Below, one piece after another: positions 1-5,730 of a stretch of DNA of 5,730 nucleotides. This DNA is from Pseudomonadota bacterium (GTDB taxonomy: Bacteria; Pseudomonadota; Alphaproteobacteria; Micavibrionales; Micavibrionaceae), in NCBI GenBank assembly GCA_016198545.1, contig JACQIJ010000008.1, positions 1 to 5,730 of the forward strand. Reading direction: 5' to 3'. The number at the start of each line of letters is the position of its first letter. Position 1 is the stretch's first letter. The translations under genes were made by a program, and so were the position numbers. A model generated the notes under the pieces. That model was not told where the DNA came from. It ran no database searches and saw nothing but the letters and a program-made list of their open reading frames with translations.

Positions 1-59
1 ATCATGGGTGAAGCGGTATAATGATAATGTGGGCATGTTGTGTGTGAGGGCTTCAGGGC
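1..59. other. Short upstream leader, possibly the 3' end of a preceding gene
   Basis: No gene can be named here. Frame 1 ends at a TAA at 19-21 after six codons, and frame 2 stays open from the window edge to a TAA at 74-76, which would overlap gene A by 17 nt. Either could be the end of an upstream operon gene, and too little sequence is present to choose. A TATAAT hexamer lies at 17-22, but its -35 partner would fall outside the window. No terminator-like hairpin was seen. Confidence 0.4.
46..50 (+). promoter_or_regulatory. Ribosome binding site for DotA-like gene A
   Basis: GAGGG is separated by 9 nt from the GTG at 60. An in-frame TGA at 45-47 overlaps this site, and no ATG, GTG or TTG lies between that stop and position 60. 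The GTG is therefore the most upstream start possible in this frame. This supports the non-ATG start. Confidence 0.7.
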
Positions 60-2861
60 GTGGCCGAATCCATTAAAGGGAAGGATATAGCGAAATACGT
101 GCTTTTACCGGGGGTTATACCCCGCGTAAAAGATCTTGTCGGCTCGGGATTCGGCTGGCTCGCCTATCTCATGGCTATGGTATATGCGGCTGTACGGCTT
201 TTACCGCCGGAACACCCCTACCTTCAGGCCGCCAACATGGGCCGGTTCGGCATCCGCCATGTCATCTCCGAAGCGGCCAGCCGCCTGAAATTCAAAAAAG
301 AAAACATAGACCAGATCGTCGTCTTCACCGTACTCCTGGCCGGCCTCGTCGTTCTGATCGCGCAATTCGCATTGCTGATCTTCGCGCTGGCTGTCCAGCC
401 GGTCTTCACCGGCGGCGGCCTTGGATTCCTCAGCATCTTTCAAACGCAGAATCCGACCTTTGATATCGCCTTCATGATGCTGGACAGCATTTTCGGCATA
501 CCGCAGCTGTTCAATTCGTGCGTATCGACCGGCGCAGCCTGCTCGCCTCTGCCCGGCGGGCAGCAGGGGCCCCCCGTCGCTCTTTCGGGTGGATTCCCGA
601 CGGCGTTCCATCTGGGTCTGCACGACATGTTCAAATTCTACAACACCGCCATCCTCCTGGCCGGCGTTCTGATATTCCTTTACTACGTCGTCATAACGGT
701 CGGTGAAACCGCAACGACCGGCACGCCGTTCGGCCGCCGCTTCAACCATGTTTGGGCACCGCTGCGCCTTGTCGCCGCGCTGGGGCTTCTGGTTCCGATC
801 AACTGGGGCCTGAACAGCGCGCAGTACATCACGCTGTTCGCCGCCAAGCTCGGCTCCAGCTTCGCCACGAACGGATGGATCGTATACAACACTGCGCTGA
901 ACCTGCAGAACGCGACGGGCATAGATCCGGGCGCGGCGCAACCGCGTCTGATAGCCAACATCCCCGAATTTTATTATATCGACAACGTCGTGCAATTCAT
1001 GATGATCGCCAAAGCCTGCGAAATCGCCACGGAAGCGGTCTATAAAGATGTCAACGGCAACCTGAAACTCGATATAAGGCCATACTTAATCAGAAAACCG
1101 TACGACGCGCAGGAAGTGACGCTGGGCTTTCCCTGGGCTGCCGCCGTGTCCTGGTACAATAACGAAGATATACTTATCCGGTTCGGACATAAGGACGAAA
1201 CGAAGTTTCCCAACGATACCGGCGGCGTCGGCCCGATTTGCGGCGATATAACCATTCATACGAGGGATATGTTCTATCTGGGCGCCATGCAGGCGCAGCA
1301 AGCCTATTTCAACTGGGTCGTACAGATGTGGTACGACGCGAACTTCAGCAATTTTGGCGTCAGGGCGGCCTGCCTCCATCTTTCGAATAAAACGGCCATA
1401 GGATTTGCCTGCCCCGGCGGGCCGTTTTTCGGGGGCGTAGACAATCCTCTGAAAATGCCGCCCGAGGGATTTAAAAACAACATGTATACCGGCTATAAAA
1501 CCCTCATCAGCAACATCATGCAGCCCGCTTACCAGACCATGCTCGGCACTACATCTACCCTCATGACAAATGACATCATGGTACGCGGCTGGGGCGGCGC
1601 GGGCATGTGGTACAATAAGATTGCGCAATGGAACGGCGCCATGCAGGGCGCGGCACGGGCCGTGCCGACGCCCGGCAAGGTCCCCGCCATCATGGAACTT
1701 GTGCGCGAAGAGCGCCGCTCGCAAAACCAGGGCAACGATCAAAAAGAGATTTTCAGCCCCTACCTCAAGGAAGGGTATATAGACGCAACGTTCCCCAACC
1801 CGGCCGAAATCCAGGTTGCGGCCGCCCTGAACGATGCCTATAAGTACTGGACGGCGCCATCGTCTTCCAACGCCGACTGGAGCAGCCAGACGGCGCAGTC
1901 GAATCTCTTTTACAGCGTGATCAATATGGTTTTCGGCCTTGACGGCCTGTTCAACATGCGCGACCAAGACAACGTCCATCCGCTGGCGAAGCTTGTCGCC
2001 CTCGGCAAAGGCATGATGGATTCGGCGGTGCGGAACCTGATGACGGGACTCGTCTTCTCCGCCGGCGGCGGCATGATGTCCGTCATGAACAACCAGCTTG
2101 GAACCGGCTTCCTTCAGGCGGCCGGGAAAATGGCCGTTTCCTTCACGACCATCAGCCTGTCCCTGGGATTTGTCCTTTACTATGTCCTGCCCTTCCTGCC
2201 TTTTATCTATTTCTTCTTCGCCGTCAGCGCATGGGTCAAGAGCATCTTTGAATCTATGGTCGGCGCGCCGCTGTGGGCGCTGGCGCATCTGCGGATCGAC
2301 GGCGACGGATTGCCGGGACAGGCGGCGCTGAACGGATACTTTCTGATTTTCGAGATATTCGTGCGTCCGATTCTGACCGTTTTCGGCCTGATCGCCGGCA
2401 TAGCCGTGTTTTACGCGATGGTACAGACGCTGAACGGCGTCTTCACGCTGGTCGTGCAGAATACGACCGGTTTCGAGTGCCAGGGATGTCAGGGCAATAT
2501 CGGCGCCGCGCTGCCCGCGAATTCGCAATGGCGGCGCGATGTCATCGATGAATTCTTCTACACGGTCATATACACGATTCTGGTGTATCTGATTGCGCTG
2601 TCATCCTTCAAGATGATCGACCAGATTCCATCAAACATCATGCGCTGGATGGGCAGCGGCGCAAGGTCGTTCAGCAACCTGATGGGCAATCCGACCGAGA
2701 ACTTCCTGCTTTACAGCACGATCGGCGTGCGCCAGATCGGCGGACAGCTGACGGGCGCGGCGCAAGGCGCGGCGTTTGGCCTCGGTCGCGGCGCCGGCGC
2801 CGGCATAAAAACGCTTACGGAGTCTCTGGGTTCAAAAGGTCCGAAGATTGTGGGCAGTTAG
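60..2861 (+). CDS. DotA/TraY family type IVB secretion/conjugation membrane protein (paralogue A)
   Basis: This is a 933-residue polytopic membrane protein, similar in size to Legionella DotA (just over 1000 residues). DotA/TraY proteins are inner-membrane components of type IVB secretion and conjugation machines and are thought to take part in the transport channel. The N-terminal ~80 residues are not a signal peptide and carry a conserved ANMGRFGIRHV (58-68). Hydrophobic segments lie near 84-112, 195-216, 236-248, 687-725 (aromatic-rich, with PFLPFIYFFF), 758-788 and 830-850. Family-like motifs are TPFGRRFNHVWAPLRLVAALG (222-242), LNSAQYI (251-257), WGGAGMWYNKIAQ (511-523), HPLAKLVALGK (640-650) and PLWALAHLRIDGDG (737-750). 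The loop of about 430 residues between 257 and 687 is probably periplasmic, as in DotA. The C-terminus (893-933) is Gly/Ala-rich. Cysteines are at 154, 161, 320, 394, 438, 451 and a CxxC at 807-810. The GTG start is fixed by an upstream in-frame stop, a good ribosome site and N-terminal homology to paralogue B. The TAG stop is followed by an in-frame TAA five codons later. The family is fairly certain; dotA versus traY cannot be decided from this window. Confidence 0.88.
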   Translation: MAESIKGKDIAKYVLLPGVIPRVKDLVGSGFGWLAYLMAMVYAAVRLLPPEHPYLQAANMGRFGIRHVISEAASRLKFKKENIDQIVVFTVLLAGLVVLIAQFALLIFALAVQPVFTGGGLGFLSIFQTQNPTFDIAFMMLDSIFGIPQLFNSCVSTGAACSPLPGGQQGPPVALSGGFPTAFHLGLHDMFKFYNTAILLAGVLIFLYYVVITVGETATTGTPFGRRFNHVWAPLRLVAALGLLVPINWGLNSAQYITLFAAKLGSSFATNGWIVYNTALNLQNATGIDPGAAQPRLIANIPEFYYIDNVVQFMMIAKACEIATEAVYKDVNGNLKLDIRPYLIRKPYDAQEVTLGFPWAAAVSWYNNEDILIRFGHKDETKFPNDTGGVGPICGDITIHTRDMFYLGAMQAQQAYFNWVVQMWYDANFSNFGVRAACLHLSNKTAIGFACPGGPFFGGVDNPLKMPPEGFKNNMYTGYKTLISNIMQPAYQTMLGTTSTLMTNDIMVRGWGGAGMWYNKIAQWNGAMQGAARAVPTPGKVPAIMELVREERRSQNQGNDQKEIFSPYLKEGYIDATFPNPAEIQVAAALNDAYKYWTAPSSSNADWSSQTAQSNLFYSVINMVFGLDGLFNMRDQDNVHPLAKLVALGKGMMDSAVRNLMTGLVFSAGGGMMSVMNNQLGTGFLQAAGKMAVSFTTISLSLGFVLYYVLPFLPFIYFFFAVSAWVKSIFESMVGAPLWALAHLRIDGDGLPGQAALNGYFLIFEIFVRPILTVFGLIAGIAVFYAMVQTLNGVFTLVVQNTTGFECQGCQGNIGAALPANSQWRRDVIDEFFYTVIYTILVYLIALSSFKMIDQIPSNIMRWMGSGARSFSNLMGNPTENFLLYSTIGVRQIGGQLTGAAQGAAFGLGRGAGAGIKTLTESLGSKGPKIVGS

Positions 2862-2887
2862 GAAATCTTGAATTAAAAGCATGTACC

Positions 2888-2890
2888 GGA
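2888..2890 (+). promoter_or_regulatory. Weak ribosome binding site for DotA-like gene B
   Basis: GGA within CCGGAAAC lies 10 nt before the ATG at 2901, and an A-rich run (2894-2901) fills most of the gap. The match to Shine-Dalgarno is poor, so initiation may lean on the unstructured A-rich leader or on coupling to upstream translation. The ATG at 2901 is supported by N-terminal alignment with paralogue A (IKYVTLP against AKYVLLP). Confidence 0.4.
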
Positions 2891-2900
2891 AACAAAAAAA

Positions 2901-5660
2901 ATGAACGTAACGACAAAGCAGGTCATAAAATATGTAACGCTCCCGGCGATCCTGCCGCGGCTGCGGGAGCTGTTCGCCTCGGGCTTCCGGTTCGTCGCCT
3001 TTTTCATGGCGCAGATATACCGTTCCATGCGCCTTCTGCCGCCGGGGCATCCTTATCTTCTGCCCGCCAACATGGGCCGGTTCGGCATCCGCCATGTTAT
3101 GGTCGAAGCAGGCCGCAATCTGAAATTCCGCCGGGAAAACGCGGACCAGGTCATCGTGTATTTTCTGATCATGTTCGGCCTGGTCCTGCTGTTTTTCCAG
3201 TTCGCCATGCTCCTTATGGCGGCAACGACCGGCATTGCGCAGGCCGCCATGCCGACCAATTTCGCCGGGTTTTTCCTGAGCCCGACGGCGACGCACGACG
3301 TCGCCTATGTCATGCTCGACCGCGTATTCGGCGTGCCGGGCATCTTCACGGCCATCGGCGGCGGCGGCACCTGCGTTGCGCTGAACACGGCCTGTTTCGT
3401 CATGGGCGACCTGAACCCCAACGCGATGCCCGAAGGCGTCTGGCCCTGGCCGTTTCACCGCGCCCTGCACGCGATGTTCCAGCTGTACAGCGTCGGGCTT
3501 CTGGTGATTGCCGTCCTGATTCTTCTTTATTTCGTCGTTGCCATCGCCGCCGAAACTGCCGAAAGCGGCACGCCGTTCGGCCGCCGTTTCAACCATGTCT
3601 GGGCGCCGCTGCGCCTCGTTGCCGCGCTCGGGTTGCTGATACCCCTGAGCATTCAGGCCAACCCCGGTCCCGGCGGTTCCGCGGGCGGCCTTAACAGCGC
3701 GCAATATATCGTCCTGTACGCGGCCAAGTTCGGCGGAGCGTTCGCGACCAACGCATGGAACCTGTTCCGGTCGCGCGCCATCACCGGCAACGGCGTGGGC
3801 GGGGAAAGCCTTGCGGGACGAAACGACAAGCTGATCGCAATGCCGAATACGCCGGAGCCCGTATCGCTGCTGGAATTTTTTACCGTCATGCAAACATGCC
3901 GCCATGCCGAAGAGGTTGTTAAAGGACGGGATATCCAGGCATGGCTGGTCAAGGACACGCGCAACGGCAGTGGCGGGCGGCGGGCGCTTGATGCCGATTA
4001 CAATGCCGCATTGCAGTTTTACAACTACGGGGACATCGTCGTACGGTTCGGCGAATACTACTTCGGCGCGCCCGCGGGCGGCGCGGCCGGGCCGGCCGGC
4101 CCGGCCTATAACGGGGAACCCGGCAACGTCCTTCCCGTGTGCGGCGAAGTCGGTTTGCAAACCGTCGTACCGAGCGAGAACCCGGATGAGGGCGCGTATT
4201 TTATCATGAGTCAATATTACGGATTGATCTATCAACTCTGGAACGGCGCGGGCGCGGGCGCAAACATGCAAATCTGGGGGCAAAACATCGCGCGGCGCTA
4301 CGGCATCGATGAAAACGGCACAGGCGGCCTGACGGATGCCTGCCCGACCTGCCCGATACCCGCCGTTGCCGATATGGAGACGCTTATCCAGGCCTACCGG
4401 CAGCAAATAACCGACATCATTGTTCAGGGAACCGATTTACAACTCCAGACCGCCGACTGGACGCTGACGGGCATCGACCAGCTGGGCTGGGGCGGGGCGG
4501 CGATATGGTACAACAAGATCGCGCAGAAAAACGGCGTTCTGATCGCTTCGGCGCACAGCCTGCCCTATGTCCGCAAATACCCGCTGGCGATGGAAAATGT
4601 GCGCGAGCAGAAAGCGAAGCAGAACCAGGACATCCGCGGGCGCGAGATGTTCAACCCCGTATCGGCGAACAATGTCCCCGTCTACGACCAGACCAGGGCC
4701 GACAACGCCATAGCGAAGGCCGAATTCGCCGCATACGATTTGTGGAAAGACATGCACCAGAAGCACACCGACAACGTATTCGTGGACGCAATCATTTCGG
4801 TACTGGGCATCGAAGGGCTTTACAACCTGCTCAAAAATCCCGGCATCCATCCGCTGGCACAGCTTGTGGCCATAGGCAAAAGCCTGATCGAAAGCGCGAT
4901 AAGCAACCTCGGCATGGCCCTGATCGGCGGGATTGGGGCCGCAATCGGCTCGGGGCATGCAATCGGAAACCTTGCCTCCGCGGCCTCGAGCTTCTTCTTC
5001 AATGTCGCGATGATCGGCCTCGGGGTTGGATTTATCCTTTATTACGTCGTCCCCTTCCTGCCCTTCCTTTACTTTTTCTTCGCCGTCGGCGGGTGGGTCA
5101 AAGGCATATTCGAAGCGATGGTCGGCGTGCCGCTGTGGGCGCTGGCGCATCTGCGGATCGACGGCGACGGCCTGCCCGGACAGGCGGCGATCGGCGGCTA
5201 TTACCTTATTCTCGAAGTGTTCCTGAGGCCGATTCTCATCGTGTTCGGCCTGCTGGGCGCCATCACGATTTTCGCGGCGCAGGTCTGGGTTCTGCATGAG
5301 ATATTTCCGCTGGCGGTTTCGAACCTGACCGGCTTCGAGGATTCGACGGCCGCGAAAAATTTCGGCGCCACGGGCAGCCTTGAATTCAAGCGCGACGCAA
5401 TCGATCAGTTCTTCTTTACCGTACTGTACGCGATTATCGTGTATCTGCAGGCTGTCGCGGCCTTCAAGATGGTGGACCTCGTGCCGAACCAGATCCTGCG
5501 CTGGATGGGCAACTCCACGCAAAGCTTCGGCGATACGATGTCCGACGCCGCTGAAAACCTGATCCGCAACATCTCCATCGCCGAACAGCAAATCGGCGGC
5601 GTTCTGAGCGAAGCGGGCAGCGCCGTCGGCGGCATAACGAAAAACATCGGCAGGAAATGA
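2901..5660 (+). CDS. DotA/TraY family type IVB secretion/conjugation membrane protein (paralogue B)
   Basis: This 919-residue protein is colinear with paralogue A along its whole length and has the same predicted role as an inner-membrane component of a type IVB machine. The N-terminal region carries ANMGRFGIRHV (56-66). Hydrophobic segments lie near 84-110, 196-216, 237-249, 698-732, 764-794 and 836-856. Conserved motifs are TPFGRRFNHVWAPLRLVAALG (224-244), LNSAQYI (264-270), WGGAAIWYNKIAQ (530-542), HPLAQLVAIGK (650-660) and PLWALAHLRIDGDG (744-757). Differences from A lie mainly in the large putative periplasmic region. These include a Gly/Pro-rich insertion of about 11 residues after the third hydrophobic segment (250-261), a Gly/Ala/Pro stretch (389-402) encoded by a perfect palindrome, and a CPTC motif (481-484). 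The C-terminal CxxC of A is absent. Cysteines 158, 165, 333 and 414 match those of A in order. An AQA|A sequence at 113-116 after the first hydrophobic segment could be a signal peptidase site. The gene starts 39 nt after A with no terminator between, so co-transcription is likely. Confidence 0.88.
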   Translation: MNVTTKQVIKYVTLPAILPRLRELFASGFRFVAFFMAQIYRSMRLLPPGHPYLLPANMGRFGIRHVMVEAGRNLKFRRENADQVIVYFLIMFGLVLLFFQFAMLLMAATTGIAQAAMPTNFAGFFLSPTATHDVAYVMLDRVFGVPGIFTAIGGGGTCVALNTACFVMGDLNPNAMPEGVWPWPFHRALHAMFQLYSVGLLVIAVLILLYFVVAIAAETAESGTPFGRRFNHVWAPLRLVAALGLLIPLSIQANPGPGGSAGGLNSAQYIVLYAAKFGGAFATNAWNLFRSRAITGNGVGGESLAGRNDKLIAMPNTPEPVSLLEFFTVMQTCRHAEEVVKGRDIQAWLVKDTRNGSGGRRALDADYNAALQFYNYGDIVVRFGEYYFGAPAGGAAGPAGPAYNGEPGNVLPVCGEVGLQTVVPSENPDEGAYFIMSQYYGLIYQLWNGAGAGANMQIWGQNIARRYGIDENGTGGLTDACPTCPIPAVADMETLIQAYRQQITDIIVQGTDLQLQTADWTLTGIDQLGWGGAAIWYNKIAQKNGVLIASAHSLPYVRKYPLAMENVREQKAKQNQDIRGREMFNPVSANNVPVYDQTRADNAIAKAEFAAYDLWKDMHQKHTDNVFVDAIISVLGIEGLYNLLKNPGIHPLAQLVAIGKSLIESAISNLGMALIGGIGAAIGSGHAIGNLASAASSFFFNVAMIGLGVGFILYYVVPFLPFLYFFFAVGGWVKGIFEAMVGVPLWALAHLRIDGDGLPGQAAIGGYYLILEVFLRPILIVFGLLGAITIFAAQVWVLHEIFPLAVSNLTGFEDSTAAKNFGATGSLEFKRDAIDQFFFTVLYAIIVYLQAVAAFKMVDLVPNQILRWMGNSTQSFGDTMSDAAENLIRNISIAEQQIGGVLSEAGSAVGGITKNIGRK
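4085..4106. repeat. Perfect 22-bp GC-only palindrome inside paralogue B
   Basis: Positions 4085-4106 equal their own reverse complement and consist only of G and C, built from overlapping GGCC and CCGG units. In frame they encode part of the Ala-Gly-Pro run AGPAGPA in the large loop of paralogue B. The stretch has no counterpart in paralogue A. It could form a hairpin or cruciform, or be a low-complexity expansion. Confidence 0.85.
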
Positions 5661-5690
5661 TCTTTGACGCAGGCAACGGATAAATGGCAA
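5661..5690 (+). promoter_or_regulatory. Spacer and start region of DotA-like gene C
   Basis: Two starts are possible in the same frame. The ATG at 5691 has only a weak GGA (5678-5680) 10 nt upstream, but gives an N-terminus as long as those of paralogues A and B. A TTG at 5664 has a better AGGA (5652-5655, inside the end of gene B) at 8 nt and would add nine residues. The homology argument favours the ATG. No terminator-like hairpin is present. Confidence 0.4.
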
Positions 5691-5730
5691 ATGTCCAAAG
5701 GAACGACAGGGCAAATCATAAAATACGCGG
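5691..5730 (+). CDS. Start of a third DotA/TraY family protein (paralogue C), cut by the window edge
   Basis: Only 13 codons are visible, reading MSKGTTGQIIKYA. They align with the start of paralogue B (MNVTTKQVIKYV) and, more loosely, with A (KGKDIAKYV), at the same distance from the start. The DNA also matches gene B, with a shared TCATAAAATA followed by Y-G (2922-2933 against 5718-5729). The gene follows B by 30 nt in the same orientation. A third family member is therefore the likeliest reading. Everything beyond the first residues is outside the window, so length and integrity are unknown. The alternative ATG at 5684 is in another frame and its peptide shows no similarity to the paralogues. 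Confidence 0.72.
   Translation, partial: MSKGTTGQIIKYA

Noticed and set aside
17..22. TATAAT as a -10 promoter box
   Set aside because: The hexamer is perfect, but the -35 region would be outside the window and there is no extended TGN. Without the upstream sequence it cannot be supported as a promoter.
2292..2322. RIDGDGLPG as an EF-hand-like calcium site
   Set aside because: The DxDG pattern is suggestive, but the segment sits in the conserved DotA/TraY region between membrane helices. The flanking acidic position and helix pattern of an EF-hand are absent.
2862..2900. Terminator or promoter between genes A and B
   Set aside because: The 39-nt spacer holds no inverted repeat followed by T residues and no convincing -35/-10 pair. 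The A run before the start is on the coding strand and does not follow a stem.
2832..4406. Long antisense open frame (524 codons), with others at 1086-2528 and 4437-5714
   Set aside because: They lie opposite strongly conserved DotA/TraY codons, and their products are Arg/Asp/Gln/His-rich low-complexity sequence with no recognisable domain. This is typical of antisense shadows in GC-rich genes.
4505..5299. Same-strand 264-codon frame inside gene B
   Set aside because: Its Arg-rich translation looks like a frame-shifted reading of B, it overlaps the best conserved region of B, and the true frame has clear membrane segments.
60..5660. Recent duplication or assembly artefact creating two copies
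   Set aside because: The genes differ throughout at the protein level, including different loop insertions and cysteines. Only short blocks are identical, so misassembly or a very recent duplication does not fit.
5684..5730. ATG at 5684 as the start of gene C
   Set aside because: It is in a different frame and gives MANVQRNDRANHKIR, with no similarity to A or B. The frame from 5691 gives the shared TTxQxIKY start.

Overview
The window is filled by a tandem array of large polytopic inner-membrane proteins of the DotA/TraY family, the family of Legionella Dot/Icm DotA and IncI plasmid TraY. These belong to type IVB (I-type) secretion and conjugation systems. Two complete genes (933 and 919 codons) lie head to tail on the + strand. 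The first 13 codons of a third gene of the same family run off the right edge. The family call rests on protein motifs and topology read by eye; no database search was possible.

Layout: 1-59 is a short leader with a Shine-Dalgarno-like GAGGG and no gene I can name. 60-2861 is DotA-like gene A, with a GTG start. 2862-2900 is a 39-nt spacer. 2901-5660 is DotA-like gene B. 5661-5690 is a 30-nt spacer. 5691-5730 is the start of DotA-like gene C. The spacers are short, hold no terminator-like hairpin, and all genes point the same way, so one operon is likely. All three genes also share a reading frame.

A and B share a fixed architecture. It begins with a conserved, signal-less N-terminal region of about 80 residues containing ANMGRFGIRHV. 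Next come a strong hydrophobic segment, a small Cys-containing loop, a second membrane segment, and a conserved TPFGRRFNHVWAPLR loop. A long (about 430-residue) and much more divergent extracytoplasmic region follows, then a conserved C-terminal membrane block with the PLWALAHLRIDGDG motif and a Gly/Ala-rich tail. Conservation is concentrated in the membrane and putative cytoplasmic parts, and divergence in the large loop. That pattern suggests specialised subunits of the same kind of channel rather than simple dosage copies (inference).

The DNA is GC-rich with GC-favoured third positions, which fits a proteobacterium. Alphaproteobacteria is my impression but is weakly supported. Nothing here shows whether the system is plasmid-borne (conjugation) or chromosomal (effector secretion). 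No tRNA, rRNA, CRISPR array or insertion sequence was seen.
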